DNA of 64,000 nt, from positions 124,001-188,000 of the forward strand of contig NJPS01000034.1 of assembly GCA_002946415.1 (NCBI GenBank), in the 5' to 3' direction. Numbering within the stretch: the first letter of the stretch is position 1; each line of letters starts with the position of its first letter. The notes under the pieces are model-generated. The model saw only the letters and a program-made list of their open reading frames with translations. It did not search any database and was not told where the DNA came from. The position numbers and the translations under genes were made by a program. This stretch comes from Rutstroemia sp. NJR-2017a BVV2. Lineage: Eukaryota; Ascomycota; Leotiomycetes; Helotiales; Rutstroemiaceae. Shown one piece after another: positions 22,972 to 34,628 of this stretch.

Positions 22972-24639
22972 ATGGCGAGTATCACTCAAGGCGCAATGCT
23001 TTTGACACTTTTGATGTTCTCGCCATTGGTGCTTGCTGCTAGAACCGCTTACTTCGAACTCATCAATGCCACTCCTTATGACTGGGTGCTGGTAGATCAG
23101 CATTCATACAGCATGGATTGGAAACCTCCTGCGACTGTCAGCTCAGGTAATCACCAAAAGCCTATTCGAATGCCTTCTGACTAAGAAATCACAGGGAAAA
23201 GTACAGAGACATTTGTCGAGTGGATCAGGAGCAGTAAGGATGCAGCAGCTGAAGCAACTTACAAGGTCGACAATCCTAACGAGATCGAGTCTTTCACTAT
23301 CCGTGCACGTCAAAATCCTACTCGGATAGAAGTTGCCTTTCAGGATGAACTGACTTCCCTGAACAACCCCAAAAACTCAGTGATTAACCTTGGGTACCTG
23401 TCAAAAGGTGCTCATCCCTTTATCCTTGCCGGTGATGGAGTCAATTCCTCTTATGTTGGAACCAACCCGCCTACCGCATGGATGCAGGCTACTCTTCCCA
23501 CCATCGGCCAAAAGACTCTACGAACAATCACTATGCCCCTCGCACACAACGCCGGAGCAAGTGAAGTGAGCCACTCTCTCGCCGGCCCCGGCACTCTCCA
23601 CAACACGCAGGCCCAATCGGTACCTGTCTACTCACAACTCGTCTTCGGGGCACGTGTACTCGATATACGTCCCATTTTCTATAAAGGCGGCTGGTTCACC
23701 TACCATGGCTCACTGCTCTGGGGTAAGATGTGGGGTGCTACGGGACAATGTATATCAAGTATCGTCAACGATATAAATCGATTCACAAAAGAGTATCCGG
23801 GAGAACTTATCATTCTTGATATCACCCACGATGCAAACTCGGAGAAAAAATACATGCCATTCGATGACGATGACTGGCATCGCTTCTACGAAACTTTGGG
23901 ATTCATCGAGGATCTTTGGGTGGAGAAGGAGGAACTTCAATATGATTTATCGAGGGAACCGCTTTCTGTTTTCATAACTCCAGGATCTAAATCAGCTGTC
24001 TTGATCCGTCTCCCATGCGAGGCGCCATCACCATTACCCGGAAAGGACAACGGAGTGAAACGAGCCTTGAGTCGTGGCAAACGACAAGCGTGTCCGAAGA
24101 GAGACCTCTATAACCCCCAACTAGCCCTCGACCTAACCCCCACTTCCCTCCCCTCTTCACCAAACCCCATCGAATCTCCTCCCTCAAACCCCTCAACTAC
24201 AGAACCCACCGCCCCTCCCCCCCTCCATCCCCGCTCCCCCTTCTCCCCCCACACCTTCATTCCCTCCCCCCGCCTCCCTTCCCTCGGCTACTACTCCCTA
24301 ACCTCCTCCCCCACCACCCTCTCCACCGACCAGCTCTCCAAACTACGTCTCTATAAACCCATCCCCGAAGCCCCGATCATGCAATCTAGCTGGACTCTCA
24401 CACAGCCTGTTTTCCACACACCGGATATCGCGCGCTGGGGCACGAGTATTCTGGGGTATGCGGTTGCGGCGCAGAGAGCGCTGTTTGCGGATCTGTGGGG
24501 GGCGGTTACTGGGTTAGGGAATGGGAGGGCGGAGGTGGGAAATGGGGTGGGGAGGAAACCGAATTGGGTGGAGGTAGATGGGGTGAGGAATAAGGATGTG
24601 GCGGCGTTGGCGGTGGCGGTTAATTGGTGGGAGGGGTGA
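22972..24639 (+). CDS. Secreted PLC-like phosphodiesterase (TIM-barrel, PI-PLC X-like)
   Basis: Exons 22972-23146 and 23195-24639 (48-nt intron with CTGAC branch point), 539 residues. Residues 1-22 are a signal peptide ending near LAARTAY. The catalytic-type region begins near residue 165 (ITMPLAHNAGAS, His at about 176), with VYSQLVFGARVLDIRPIF and PGELIILDITHD barrel strands, as in the PLC-like phosphodiesterase superfamily. The likely substrates are phosphoinositides or GPI-like lipids, but this is inferred from the fold only. A Pro/Ser-rich insertion (about residues 345-395, C-rich DNA) interrupts the barrel and could be a loop or linker. The first true start is the ATG at 22972. Confidence 0.8.
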
Positions 24640-26036
24640 GTGCTGGGAGGAGATTTGTGGTGAGGTTAATGTTTAATGTTTAGTTAGATTACGGAAATCG
24701 AAAAAGACTTCTTAATATTCCGATCGTGAGTTGTCTGTCATATATTCAAACAAAAGACTCAATACAGCAAGATGGACATAACTAACCTCTTTAATTTCGT
24801 CGCAATAATCTCCATTGCATTTATATTATGAACTGTGTGAATGGACTACAAAAGAGCTTCACTTTATATAGGAATACCTCCACTTATGAGATTCTATTGG
24901 ATTTACCCATACAGGAGTACTTTTACTGCTAAACCTGTTACGGACGCACTTTTTGTATATAAATAGGTCTTAAGACCTGGTTAGCTAGTTGGTAGAATCA
25001 AGCAAACCTGAGTTCAAGCCATCAAGAATCCAGCAAGTGTCCACTAGATTTCAGGACTGGTAGTAAGATGAATAGATGATTGTTGATGTTTATGATATTA
25101 GGTGGTAATTATAATATTTGTTAGTAGTCATAATACTCGTTGGCAATTATTGGTATTCACTAACAATCAATGATAACATTAACAGCTATTAACAGTTGTC
25201 GATATTCGACGATACTAACAATCAATGACAACAATCAACTATATCGACATTTATACAGCATAAGTTGTGCAGAATGAGAGATGTTCATGTGACTGGAAGC
25301 GGAATGAGAGCTTATGATTGTAAAGTGAAAGTGACGCCACTTCTGGAGAGTGAATGTTGAGGTATGTAGAGCTGGTCTGTCTCATTGAATCTTTGTAGGA
25401 GATGCCCGGATTCAGGTGGTTGATTTCAGTATCATTTATATAAGTTTGGTCGGCATATATACAGCGTTCAGGATTCCAGCATTGGGTGATTGTCAGGAGG
25501 ACTATTGAGGTTGGTTAAGGCTTGTGTCTTTCAGGTTGTGTTCGTGATAATCACTTCATAGTTTCGCATAAGTATAGTGAATAAATGCAGTGTAGGATGC
25601 AGTAATGTGAAGCATTGGACGATGCACCCGATGTTCTGAATGGCATCATTTCCTTATCAATGTGTAATTTCATTCGTTTTGCTGCGCCCATTAAAAGGAC
25701 CGATAAATGGTCCTTTTCCTGGCCTACATAATGGTCCATATGACCCAGATTAGCTAGGTACAATTCAATGCACTTTTACCTTATTCTCACAAGTAAGTAC
25801 GTATAATATCTATATGTTACAAAGTTGATGCTGTCTATTCCATTATCCCCTCGAATCCACTACAAAGTTCTATCCTAGTAAGACAGCTTACACCGAGCAT
25901 ATATATAGAAACCGTCCAACCGAACCATCACTTGTCGCCTCTCCTTCTAAAAATCTATATCAAAGTCACATCCAAAATCCGATTCCGATGCAATTCCAAC
26001 TCCAATCCCAATCCCAAACTCCACCCTAACCTCCCC
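24640..26036. other. AT-rich intergenic DNA with a tRNA-like fragment
   Basis: About 1.4 kb between convergent genes. From 25080 to 25260 the sequence repeats variants of ACTAACAATCAATGA and related AT-rich words. A tRNA-like fragment preceded by a 14-bp palindrome lies at 24965-25020. No gene seen. Confidence 0.5.
24965..25020 (+). other. tRNA-like/SINE-like fragment with A- and B-box matches
   Basis: A perfect 14-bp palindrome AGGTCTTAAGACCT (24965-24978) is followed by TAGCTAGTTGG (24983-24993), close to the pol III A-box, and GAGTTCAAGCC (25010-25020), close to the B-box. Only about 17 nt separate the boxes, too few for an anticodon arm, so this is not a working tRNA; a decayed tRNA-derived SINE or tRNA relic is possible. 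Confidence 0.3.
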
Positions 26037-26660
26037 CTAATCCTTCTCAAACCCCTCCCACCTCTGAAACCCCCCCGTCTCCACCCCAAACAAATCCAAC
26101 ATCCTCCCCACCATCTGCTCCACCATCTCCTCCACCCCCGCCGGCCTCGTATACCACGCCGGCATGGGCGGACACACGATTGCCCCTGCTCTCGTCACCC
26201 CCAACATATTCCTCAAATGGATCTCACTCAGCGGCGTCTCCCTTACCGCCAAAACCAACCGCCTCCTCTCCTTCAACACCACGTCTGCCGCCCGTGCTAT
26301 CAGATCATCGCCGTAGCCTGCGTTGATAGCAGCGAGTGTTTTCATGCTGCAGGGTACGATGATCATGCCGGCGGTGAGGAACGAGCCGCTGGAGATGGGC
26401 GCGGCTTGGTCGTGTGGGGAGTAGGAGAAGTCGGCGAGGGCTCGGATGTTCGAGGGGGTGTAGGATGTTTCGTAGCGAATGGTGGATTCGGCCCAGTGGG
26501 AGAGGATGAGGTGCGTTTCGATGTTGAGACGCCGGAGGGCGAGGAGAAGTTGGATGCCCAGAGTGGCGCCGGTGGCGCCGGTCATGGCGACGATTATGCG
26601 TTTGCGGGGGGGAGGAGTGAGTTGTTGGGAGGTGGAGAGGGGGGTGTGGGTTTCGGACAT
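26037..26660 (-). CDS. pad1: Flavin prenyltransferase Pad1 (UbiX family)
   Basis: Single exon, 207 residues from the ATG at 26660 (good CACA context; no ATG further upstream in frame). UbiX-family features in order: MTGATGATLG nucleotide/flavin loop near residue 24, the SHWAESTIRYE segment, PCSMKTLAAINAGYGDDLIARAADV, the RRRLVLAVRETPLS block and the CPPMPAWYT motif near the end. The enzyme joins a dimethylallyl group to FMN to make prenylated FMN, the cofactor of Fdc1. It lacks an obvious mitochondrial presequence. It faces fdc1 divergently across 1.06 kb, the arrangement expected for co-regulated partners. Confidence 0.95.
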   Translation of the reverse strand: MSETHTPLSTSQQLTPPPRKRIIVAMTGATGATLGIQLLLALRRLNIETHLILSHWAESTIRYETSYTPSNIRALADFSYSPHDQAAPISSGSFLTAGMIIVPCSMKTLAAINAGYGDDLIARAADVVLKERRRLVLAVRETPLSEIHLRNMLGVTRAGAIVCPPMPAWYTRPAGVEEMVEQMVGRMLDLFGVETGGFQRWEGFEKD

Positions 26661-27717
26661 TGTGGTGGGAGATTGGTAGGTAGGTTGGTGATGGCTGGGT
26701 TGGAAGTATTTCAAGGTGATGGTGATGAGAGGTGGTTGATTATAATGCTTGATTGCTTGGTCTTGGAGTGCGAGGTGATGTCGTATAGTGTGATTGTAGA
26801 GCTAGGTGATGTGGTGGAAGTGAAGATACAGTTGAGATGAGCCTGAGGAGGTAACTTCTTGAGATGATTATAATGAGGTGGAAAACACTCAACAAGAAGG
26901 TTGTATATATACAAAACGAAGAACTGAAAAAGAATTACAAAGTCTCTCCTATGACATAATTCAATGCAAAGATTCTCCCAAAAGCCGTAGGAATTAGAGC
27001 ATTGCAGCAGCTTGTCCCCCTGATGTTCCGCAAAACACATTCGCCTAATTATTTCCGAAATATTTCCTTGCCCAAAATACGGTGGAACAACCCTGTGGAT
27101 AACTTCTGTAGCTCTTGCGATGCAGCAAAGTTTAAGACTTGGCACTTCTGAGAAGTAGATATGTCTCGAGCTAGGATAATTCGTCGCGGACCTTCCTCCG
27201 TAAGATGCAGGTGTTCAATTTCCATAGGGCGACCCCTGATGCTGTGACCCCTAACTTGGCTAGTCGCTCCTACACCGTGCCAAATAAACACAACGCTTCA
27301 TTCATGTATCCATAATCCGGCATATGCCACATACTAAGACATGGGATAAGCTTTTTGATGATCACTGTAACAGTCCATTGACCCGCTCAAGTACCGCTCC
27401 CCACAAGTTTCCCTCTCTCCGCAATTGAAGATTTCCACTGTCGATTTCCGAACCGCGCCGAATGCGTCCGTTCCCATTCCGCTCCTTCCTCCCACGTACT
27501 ACCTGCGCCGTCATAGCTAGGTTGTATCGAATATCATGTCGGGATGACGGAGATAATATGTATTGTGGTTTCGACTTTTGAGTATATATACAAAAGTAGT
27601 CGAAAGCAGTTGAACATCATTCCTCAGAACACAACCCATAAACACACAGTAATCTGAACCCACTCGAAATCATCTAATCATCATTCAAACACCAGAAATC
27701 TACAAGCACTACTCAAC
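26661..27717. promoter_or_regulatory. Bidirectional promoter of pad1 and fdc1
   Basis: 1057 bp between the divergent start codons. The fdc1 side has a TATA element (27583-27590). A cluster of five CCG/CGG triplets at about 27448-27482 is a reasonable candidate for a Zn2Cys6 factor binding region. No transcript start can be assigned. Confidence 0.6.
27583..27590 (+). promoter_or_regulatory. TATA box of fdc1
   Basis: TATATATA lies 128 bp before the fdc1 ATG, flanked by near-inverted arms TCGACTTTTG and CAAAAGTAGTCGA. Confidence 0.55.
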
Positions 27718-29253
27718 ATGTCTGCCTCAAAGAGCCACCACCTCTCGCAATCCAACCAAGATCTCCCTCACATGAACTTCCGCTCCTTCGTGCAAGCGCT
27801 CAAAGATGACGACGACCTGATCGAGATCAACGACTCCATCTCGCCCTATCTCGAAGCTGGCGCCATCATCCGCAAAGTCTGCGAGACCGACGACAAAGCC
27901 CCTCTCTTCAATAACCTCATTGGCGCCAAAGACGGGCTCTGGCGAATTCTTGGCGCGCCCGCTTCCTTGCGCAAGAATCCCCAGCAGAAATACGGACGTA
28001 TTGCCCGGCACCTGGGCTTGCCTCCTACGTCATCCATGAAGGATATACTCGATAAGATGCTCTCGGCCGCGAAACAGGAGCCGATTCCACCGAACGTGGT
28101 AGCCGATGGACCAGTGAAAGAGAACAAGCTTTTCGGCGATTCGTTCAATCTCGATGAATTGCCATCGCCATTCCTGCATCAAGCAGATGGAGGAAAGTAT
28201 ATTCAGACATATGGAATGCATGTTGTACAGACGCCGGACAAATCATGGACTAATTGGTCGATTGCAAGAGCTATGGTTCATGACAAGAACCATCTTGCAG
28301 GGTTGGTCATCGAGCCGCAACATATATGGCAGATTCACCAGATGTGGAAGAAGGAGAAGAAGGATGTTCCATGGGCATTGGCTTTCGGTGTTCCTCCTGC
28401 TGCTATCATGGCTGCTAGTATGCCTATTCCGGATGGTGTTACCGAGGCCGGATATATTGGTGCCATGACAGGATGCGCGCTGGATGTGGTGAAGTGTGAA
28501 ACAAACGACCTATATGTCCCCGCAAATGCCGAAATCGTCTTCGAGGGTACATTGTCTGTCACTGAGACGGCTCCTGAAGGCCCGTTCGGAGAAATGCATG
28601 GATATGTCTTCCCAGGTGACACACATCAATGGCCAAAGTACACTGTGAATGCCATCACCTACCGAAATGGCGCCATTCTTCCAGTCTCAAATTGCGGACG
28701 TGTCACCGACGAGACACACACACTGATCGGATCTCTTGCTGCGGCGCAGATCCGCCAAATTTGCCAAGATGCCGGTCTTCCCATCACCGATGCATTTGCT
28801 CCTTTCGAGAGTCAAGTCACATGGGTTGCGCTCAAGGTCGACATTAAGAAGCTTAAAGCCATGAACATCACACCGGAAGATTTCCGCAAGAAGGTGGGAG
28901 ACCTGATTTTCTACGAGAAGGCGGGCTATACCATTCACCGACTTATTCTCTGCGGTAGTGACATTGACGTCTACGATGTCAAAGATGTCTTATTTGCATT
29001 TAGCACTCGATGCAGACCGAACAAAGATGAGACTTTTTACGAGGAGTGCCGTGGATTCCCGCTTATTCCGTATATGTCGCATGGAACGGGATCTCCAGTC
29101 AAAGGCGGAAAAGTCGTTTCGGATGCTCTTATGCCTTCGGAGTACAAGGGCGAGCAGGACTGGCAGCAGGCTTCGTTCAAGCATTCCTACCCAGTTTCGC
29201 TCCAGGATAGCGTCAACAGCAGGTGGTCAAAAGTTTGGGGATTCTCTGAGTAG
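27718..29253 (+). CDS. fdc1: Ferulic/cinnamic acid decarboxylase Fdc1 (UbiD family)
   Basis: Intronless, 511 residues, close to the roughly 500 of Aspergillus niger and yeast Fdc1. The catalytic residues of the family are present: Arg184 in NWSIARAM, Glu287 in [10 protein letters not shown] and Glu292 in GEMHGY, matching Arg173, Glu277 and Glu282 of the A. niger enzyme. Fdc1 uses prenylated FMN to decarboxylate phenylacrylic acids (cinnamic, ferulic, coumaric) and sorbic acid to vinyl products, usually as detoxification, in the cytosol. The partner gene pad1 is divergent and a Zn2Cys6 regulator lies downstream. The start is the first ATG, after an AACACAGT-type leader. Very high confidence. 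Confidence 0.97.
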   Translation: MSASKSHHLSQSNQDLPHMNFRSFVQALKDDDDLIEINDSISPYLEAGAIIRKVCETDDKAPLFNNLIGAKDGLWRILGAPASLRKNPQQKYGRIARHLGLPPTSSMKDILDKMLSAAKQEPIPPNVVADGPVKENKLFGDSFNLDELPSPFLHQADGGKYIQTYGMHVVQTPDKSWTNWSIARAMVHDKNHLAGLVIEPQHIWQIHQMWKKEKKDVPWALAFGVPPAAIMAASMPIPDGVTEAGYIGAMTGCALDVVKCETNDLYVPANAEIVFEGTLSVTETAPEGPFGEMHGYVFPGDTHQWPKYTVNAITYRNGAILPVSNCGRVTDETHTLIGSLAAAQIRQICQDAGLPITDAFAPFESQVTWVALKVDIKKLKAMNITPEDFRKKVGDLIFYEKAGYTIHRLILCGSDIDVYDVKDVLFAFSTRCRPNKDETFYEECRGFPLIPYMSHGTGSPVKGGKVVSDALMPSEYKGEQDWQQASFKHSYPVSLQDSVNSRWSKVWGFSE

Positions 29254-29461
29254 TTGTGTCGGGCTTGGTGAATATACATCTGGTAAAATTAGTTCGTGCG
29301 CACATGTGGAAATTGTGGATGAAGCACCAAAAATGATTGATTGACACTTAAATATCATAGAAGAATTTGTATATAATCTAAATTGAATAGAATATTGTCT
29401 TCGAGGAGAGTTCCTATAGAAGAAGCAAGAGATATTGCGATGATCAAATGTTTCACGATAA

Positions 29462-32211
29462 CTAGAACATTGGAGGCTGGTATGAAGGATCGTAGCCGAG
29501 TGTAGATCCATCCACTGCCATTGAATCTGTATAGGGGTTAGACCTCACTACCTGGCCACCAGGGAATTATTACTCACCCCACAGAATGAAATCTAGCTCA
29601 TCCAAAGGAGACATATCCATTTGACCAGAGTTGTCTTGGGGGTAGTCTGCAAAATCCGTACGAACTGAAAAAGCTACTGCAGGATAACCTCCGGATCTTT
29701 GGCATATTAGCGACTATTTAAAAGGGGGAATTGCCATGACTGAATACGTACTGCATCATCGTTGCATTGTTTCCTGTCAATGGAGGTTGATCATCTGCCA
29801 TGGATTGTTCTGCATGATCAATCACAGGTACGGTAGTGGAGCTTGCTGAGTCGTTGTATAATTTTCTGAGAACAGAAACCGCTCTGGAGTGTGGTGGCGA
29901 GAGCTCTAGGTCATCTTTTAAATCCTGTCTATTTCCCTGTCTATCTTCCGGAGCTGAGAAGATATCCAGGACCTCGCCTTGCAATTGCCGTACTTCGGGG
30001 TCAGTTGCCGCTGTGCCCAGAAGGCCTAATAACAGTGCGGAACTGAGCGCATTATGAATTATCGTCCATGATCTTGTGGCAATGATACTCATGGAATGAA
30101 GTTGCACATACGCACGAACACATTCGACGAGGTTCTCGTTGCATTTTTGAGCAAGCTGTACCTGGAGTGGGGACCTTGATTCGCTTTGGTGCCGACCTCG
30201 AACCGCTGGACGACAAATCCATGCGATGACGAAAGAAATGTGTAAGTCCAAAGCATGTGATTCACATCGCTCTTGTATACCCAACAGCCCAGTGCTTCCA
30301 CTGCTGATGCCACTTCTTAGCTTCACCTCTTCAAGCCTAGCAACATCATCCGCTATACCTATAAAGTCAGGACTGTTACGGTGTCGCTTACTGCTTATAC
30401 TACGAAGAGCTTTATCAGCAAGAACCCGCATTGCGTCTTTATATGAGAGCTTATCCGGCAACACATTCTCTGGTCCTGCTGGCGTAAAAGCAGGAAGCCT
30501 ATCGAAGCAAAGCGATAGCAGACTATCTTGCCATAGAAGAGATAACCTGCAAGCTAATGTGAGAAGAGGCCCTACTACAGACAGAAGATTTCCCGTACCA
30601 TAAATGCCTCCCTGGTGTCGAGGAATCACTCTTCTCTTCATGTAGACCTAGACTTTGTGCCATTCTCGATGTAGTTCCAAGTAGCATCCATGCGGGTTCT
30701 GGTTTCGTGTCGTTTTGAAGAACATTCCCGAGAATCAGCAAAGTCTGAATACATAAAAGGGAAGGCCGAACAAGAAAGTTGGCCATTCTGAGACATTGGA
30801 AGGAATTCTGGACTGCGGAATTGGTCAGAAAAGGAAATTCGGTTCCTACATGCAATCTCACCATATAGTTGGGATGCCTCCTGTCTCTCCTGGAAACCGA
30901 GCTCGGAGAACCGTACACCCGAAGCAAGTACTGCGAACAGTGAACCAAGCCATGCTGATGAATTCCAAACTTTCATGGAATTCGTCCCTTGGTTCTGAGA
31001 TTTCGACTGATGCCGCAGTTTCGTACGATTCTCTACATATGCGCAGAGTTCGAGTTCGAAGGTTGAAATATCAGGTATAATAGGTGAGAATGGATGCGCG
31101 TAAGTCTTATGACACTGAAATAATCTATGTTCATATTAGCCTAAGTGACTGAAGATACATCAATGACTGCGGAAATCTGCGGAGTGCATAAATCAAGCCG
31201 GTCCATATATGATGTTCAACGTAGGGGGAATTCAGATGGTCCTCTCCGGTGCAGAAATAACAGGATGGCAACAATGTCCAAACGACAACTGGATAATAAA
31301 ACATTATAATGTCTTGGATTATTTAGGACATTCGTTTGACAACAGTATTCAGCTACAATGTATTGTCCCAAATCGGCCTGTTTTTTCTCCTCTGGAGAGT
31401 GGTCGAACAACTGCTCGGAAGTTCATAGAGCCACCTCGGCTTCAATGTGCACGCATGCAAACGAAGGCTGAACGAAATTAATTCTGGATTCCTACCTAAA
31501 CACTTCACGATCAGTAGGAACTACTTGCTGGATATCTGTTTCAGCACCCTGCAGCGAACGTTGCGATCCCAGTAAAAATGGATAAGTCGACTTTTTCTGC
31601 CCAAGACCTAGCATCGGCATGATTGCTTCTTCAATTGTGCTAGATGGTGTATCGTGAGATGAGCCCCTCAATGGAGCCTGGTCTCGAAGAAATTGCGGCA
31701 TCGAATCTGTTCCCAGAAATGGTTCTGTAGTGTCCTGCTGTTCTCCTTCATCCGTAATCGCCCTGCCATTAACTCTCCCGCCCGAGGCAGCGTTTGGCGT
31801 TTGGCGTCCCGCTGTCACATGCAGTTCGTACCTCAAGCCCACACTTGGCAATGCTGGTGCCGCCAATGAATTCGAAACATCTGGAGGGACGGTCTGATAA
31901 CTTCTAGATTGAGGTGACTGGTGTGAAAAGTCATGTGGCTCTTGTGACTTCGACCGTGCATCGCGCTCGATAGACTGACGTTTGGAAACGGTTGACGACC
32001 CAGAGTGTAGACCTCTCGGTCGATGATTCGGCTCTGCGTTGAAGGTGCATAATTCTGGATATCCTCTCTGAGTGCAATTCTCACATGGGGAGCCCCTGTT
32101 GCACTTCACCTTGCGCGTACGGCAAGGGTAACAGCTGGTCCGGATCCGCTTTTTACGTTGGCGTAGAAGTTGACGCATCTCTTCGTCTGAGCCTGGTAAT
32201 GCTTCGTTCAT
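29462..32211 (-). CDS. Zn2Cys6 transcription factor, candidate regulator of the decarboxylase locus (SdrA-like by position)
   Basis: Six exons on the minus strand: 32211-31496, 31124-30862, 30812-30599, 30546-29752, 29696-29578 and 29526-29462; all phases close to give 723 residues. Residues 27-55 form the binuclear cluster C-x2-C-x6-C-x5-C-x2-C-x8-C (CYPCRTRKVKC...), followed by a Ser/Gln-rich linker and a fungal-specific transcription factor domain (TYAHPFSPII at about 244, GNVLQN, LGLHEE, WLSLLWQDSLLSLCFDR). The C-terminus has a short acidic-hydrophobic LDELDFILW motif, a likely activation segment. Intron 1 is long (371 nt) because it contains a 158-bp MITE. In Aspergillus the regulator sdrA sits beside padA and fdcA, so control of pad1/fdc1 is a fair inference, not shown. 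Exon 5/6 joining is the least certain part. Confidence 0.85.
31242..31399. mobile_element. MITE copy B (158 bp, TSD TGGTC) inside intron 1 of the Zn2Cys6 gene
   Basis: Starts CTCTCCGGTGCAGAAATAAC and ends CTGTTTTTTCTCCTCTGGAGAG; perfect TSD TGGTC at 31237-31241 and 31400-31404. Interior matches copies A, C and E. Confidence 0.9.
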
Positions 32212-32849
32212 TCTCAATTGGTGCCTCTGTAAGCGGTTGATTGCGATTTGAAGCTGAGATGCAGCTGTTGGTGTTCCGTCTGTTATTTGTAGTCTTAGTA
32301 TCACCAGCTCTAACGCCGGATGTGCTGAAGGACTACCGTTGCTAGTTGCTTTTCTACTGTAAGCGAGCTGTAAGTTCCATGTCTCAGGCTGTACACCGAC
32401 CGGTTGTTCTTCTTGACAATCTCGTTCTCCGAAATCTGTTGTGGGATTCTGATGCCAAATAGCTCCTGTTCCTCAAGTTACAGTATGCCCACTTGCATAC
32501 ATCGTGGGACCGGATATACGCGTGAAATTCCGTTGTTTTTGTGATCAGCCCGATGCCCCCAAGAGTGAGTGTCGTCATCTCCACAGAAACTTCCAAAGTT
32601 AGGAGACCTTGATACTTGTCGCCACAAGTCAGTGTTTTGAGGATATGTTCTTTATCGTTTAATTTTTCCACAGTATTTCATTCTCAAAAATTATCGCGAT
32701 ATCTACTTCGAAAATTGATTGGATTATGCATCAGCCGCAGCGTAAACATGTTGAACTGACCATTAATTCACAAACTCTACCAGCAATATATGTGAGTTTT
32801 CTTCATTTAGATGGAAAGTATTACAGTATTTCACATCGTGTATTAGATG
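32212..32849. promoter_or_regulatory. Promoter region of the Zn2Cys6 gene and P450 3' flank
   Basis: 638 bp. The frame of the regulator stays open back to about 32473 but contains no ATG, so I treat it as leader. The rest is AT-rich without recognised elements. Confidence 0.5.
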
Positions 32850-34628
32850 TTATTTCTCAGAGTTGCGCAATGCAACTCTGACCGGGAAACCATCTACGGG
32901 ATGAGCCCCGCCTCCACCCATTTCCGCCTGGTACATATAGTCTCCTTCCACTGTTGTAATACCTTTCTTAGGATACAGTTTGTTCCATTCATCATACGCA
33001 GGGACGATGTCGAACATCCTAACTGTCATAACTAGTCCCACCTTGAGTTCTAGTAGAGCAAGTGTCTGCCCAATGCATGCACGTGGGCCCCATTCGAATG
33101 CTCGCCAAGATCCTTTTATGGGATGAAGCGGATCTTGCGGCTCGACCAACCACCGATCCGGGATGAATTCTTGAGCATTGACGAAAACGTTGGGACTGTG
33201 ATGCATCACAAGGTTCAGCGTCCAAATATAACAATCCTCTGTAGGATACTGCTCGCCCTCTTCGTCGCTAAGGAATAGTCCCGGACGACCTTCTCGCAGG
33301 CTTGCCGCTGGAGGATAAAGCCGAAGAACCTCCTTGATGACTGCTAATGTAAACGGAATTTGATTCAAAAGCGTCGGATCCTTTGTGATAACCTGATGAC
33401 AATGGTCGATGGAGAAGTCAGGACCAAATACCTTATCATGTTCATCGCGGACCTTTGCAAGGATATCAGGATATTTGGACAGTAGGTGGTAGCAATATAA
33501 GAGCGTACTGCTTGTTGTATCGTGTCCAGCATAAAGAAACATTCGCAGTTGTGGTATGACAAGCTTTTTGAAGGCTTTCTTGGACAGTTCCCCGGTATCA
33601 CCCAGATCTTTCAGATATTGATCCATGACCAATGAAATTATGGATCTTGATTGCGACTTCGTCGTGAGGTTTCGACGGGACAGCGCTATTTCTTCGAATC
33701 GGTTATCAATCTCATTATCAAGGTATCGATCTATACAGTAGCTGTTGTACTTCTGGACTAAGGGACGAGGACTTAACCAGCGGCGGAATGGATTGAATGT
33801 TGTTGCATACGGAGTCCAGTAGACTTGCCGTCGGAGGCTATCTGCAAGAACACTTCCCTGAGTCTGATAATGAAGACGAGCACCGCTATGAGTTGGGAGG
33901 CCAAGTAAGTAAAAACTCTACACGTAGAAGCATATTCAAGAGGATTTCCACGCGGTAACTTACAAGGTTACGCGACTGATGACATCGAATGTGAGCCGCA
34001 ATGTGTATTCTTCCAGCTGAAATATCTCGTCTTTCTTTGCCTGCTCGTGGAGCATATGACAGAGAACGGCGACTTCATCAGCGATAGCTGGTGCAAGTCC
34101 GGTCATATAGCCAGAAGCAAAGCCTGGATTGAAGAGACCACGCCATTTTTTCCATACGTCCCCGTGCATTGTCATCAGCGATGGCCCACCATTGATGATC
34201 TCCATGGTATCGGTCATAGCAGACGGTTTGTCGAGGAATGCTGTTTCAACCTGAGCCGCCGCAACAGGGTTGGCAACAATCATGAGCGTCTTGTTGAATG
34301 GCCATAAGTTGAGATAGAAGATGCCATTCGGGAACCTCTTTGCTATTTGCCGTACCATGACGTGCATCGTAACGTTTCGTGGCAGCACTTTCATACATTC
34401 TCTCAACGCAATGAAGTGACCAAAGACGGGATGGAATTCTGGCATTGGCTTTGCGATGGCATCAAGGCTCAGTAGATGATTTTGACTATAGCACGGGAAT
34501 GATTAACTCACGGCTTTGGCTGCTTGAAGCTTTCGTACATGTTGTCGATTCGCAATTAGCTTTGTCACGAATACGGTCATGAAGACGGCAACTGCTGCGA
34601 TCGCAACGGCCACACTCAATCGAGCCAT
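32850..34628 (-). CDS. Cytochrome P450 monooxygenase
   Basis: Three exons on the minus strand, 34628-34512, 34448-33964 and 33885-32850, give 545 residues. An N-terminal membrane anchor (about residues 4-24) precedes a Pro-rich hinge (PMPEFHPVFGHF). Conserved P450 elements follow: I-helix AGHDTTSS at 320-327, ExxR motif EVLR at 386-389, and heme-binding loop FEWGPRACIG with the Cys at about 471. The enzyme is therefore an ER-bound class II P450 needing a reductase partner. The family number and substrate cannot be told. It lies 638 bp upstream of, and on the same strand as, the regulator; a role in aromatic acid or styrene-type metabolism is possible from context only. The acceptor of intron 1 (CGCAAAG) is weak but forced by phase. 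Confidence 0.88.

Noticed and set aside
24983..25020. Functional tRNA gene
   Set aside because: Box spacing leaves no room for an anticodon arm and the acceptor ends do not pair.
26661..26714. Longer N-terminus for Pad1 as a mitochondrial presequence
   Set aside because: The upstream extension starts at TTG, not ATG, and lacks the Arg-rich amphipathic character of a targeting sequence.
31216..31410. Possibility that MITE B interrupts a coding exon of the Zn2Cys6 gene (an exon read through flanking DNA looked open)
   Set aside because: Removing the MITE still leaves a stop soon after, while splicing 31495-31125 keeps phase and directly recovers the conserved TYAHPFSPI block, so the MITE is intronic.
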